A stretch of DNA of 64,000 nt from Spirochaetales bacterium (GTDB taxonomy: Bacteria; Spirochaetota; Leptospiria; Leptospirales; Leptonemataceae). Location of the stretch: contig JACKOY010000002.1 of NCBI GenBank assembly GCA_024233935.1, positions 186,001 to 250,000 on the forward strand. The letters run 5' to 3'. Shown piece by piece: positions 63,969-64,000 of the stretch. Positions within the stretch are counted from its first letter, which is position 1; every line of letters begins with the position of its first letter. Under the pieces are notes generated by a model that saw only the letters and a list, made by a program, of their open reading frames with translations, was not told the origin of the DNA and ran no database searches. The translations under genes were made by a program, and so were the position numbers.

Positions 63969-64000
63969 AACTCGCTGACGCGACTCATGGGAGCGGCGGC

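Overview
The window (about 57-58% G+C by eye, very gene-dense) most likely comes from a member of the spirochaete order Leptospirales (Leptonema/Turneriella-like or an uncultured relative). The best single marker is a protein at 11697-12206 that reads as DUF1564, a family I know only from Leptospira and relatives. Diaminopimelate-type lysine genes, many spirochaete-style loose lipoboxes, a full-length ClpB and double-membrane (heptose) functions agree with this. The assignment is an inference; no rRNA gene is present.

Layout. 1-6881 (minus): alternative complex III, actABCDE and the start of actF, a quinol:cytochrome c oxidoreductase. 7225-14922: protein quality control (clpB, then clpA and clpS on the other strand) with trhO, dapD and the DUF1564 gene between them. 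15057-19902: FemAB-like DUF482 protein, ChaC-type glutathione cyclotransferase, and a large DUF2339/DUF3999-like membrane protein that has no ordinary start codon. 19967-23114 (minus): membrane protein, ECF sigma factor, probable anti-sigma protein and a D-aminoacylase-like lipoprotein. 23199-26418 (minus): DUF3299, DUF2796 (His-rich), ABC ATPase and FtsX-type permease, a zinc-linked (zrg-like) set. 26497-28873: NfeD and two SPFH proteins. 29038-35604: class I aldolase, CHAD protein, avtA, GST, small NfeD-like and membrane proteins, long-form ispH. 35601-40835 (plus): ABC-2 exporter, gmhB, truD, then a compact bolA-gst-bolA-grx4-grx run. 40985-48289: two exported helical proteins flanking lysA, a UvrD/PcrA helicase and membrane proteins. 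48321-56499: assimilatory sulfate reduction by the APS-reductase route (cysDN, cysH, sulfite reductase, siroheme cobA) with DUF4202 and a conserved 195-residue companion. 56496-62362: rhomboid protease, NamZ-type muramidase, DUF1295 enzyme, acyl-CoA dehydrogenase.

The right end (62363-64000) differs from the rest: a small SH3-like lipoprotein gene lies between two 149-bp direct repeats that differ at only three positions, with a probable decayed third copy and a run of hairpins. I could not match the repeat to attC sites, insertion sequences or CRISPR.

Two further non-coding signals stand out: a 22-bp palindromic operator shared by the cysD/cysH divergent promoter region and the sulfite reductase promoter region (a local sulfur regulon), and a roughly 36-bp hairpin motif found in two separate convergent intergenic spacers (10732-10767 and 32969-33003).
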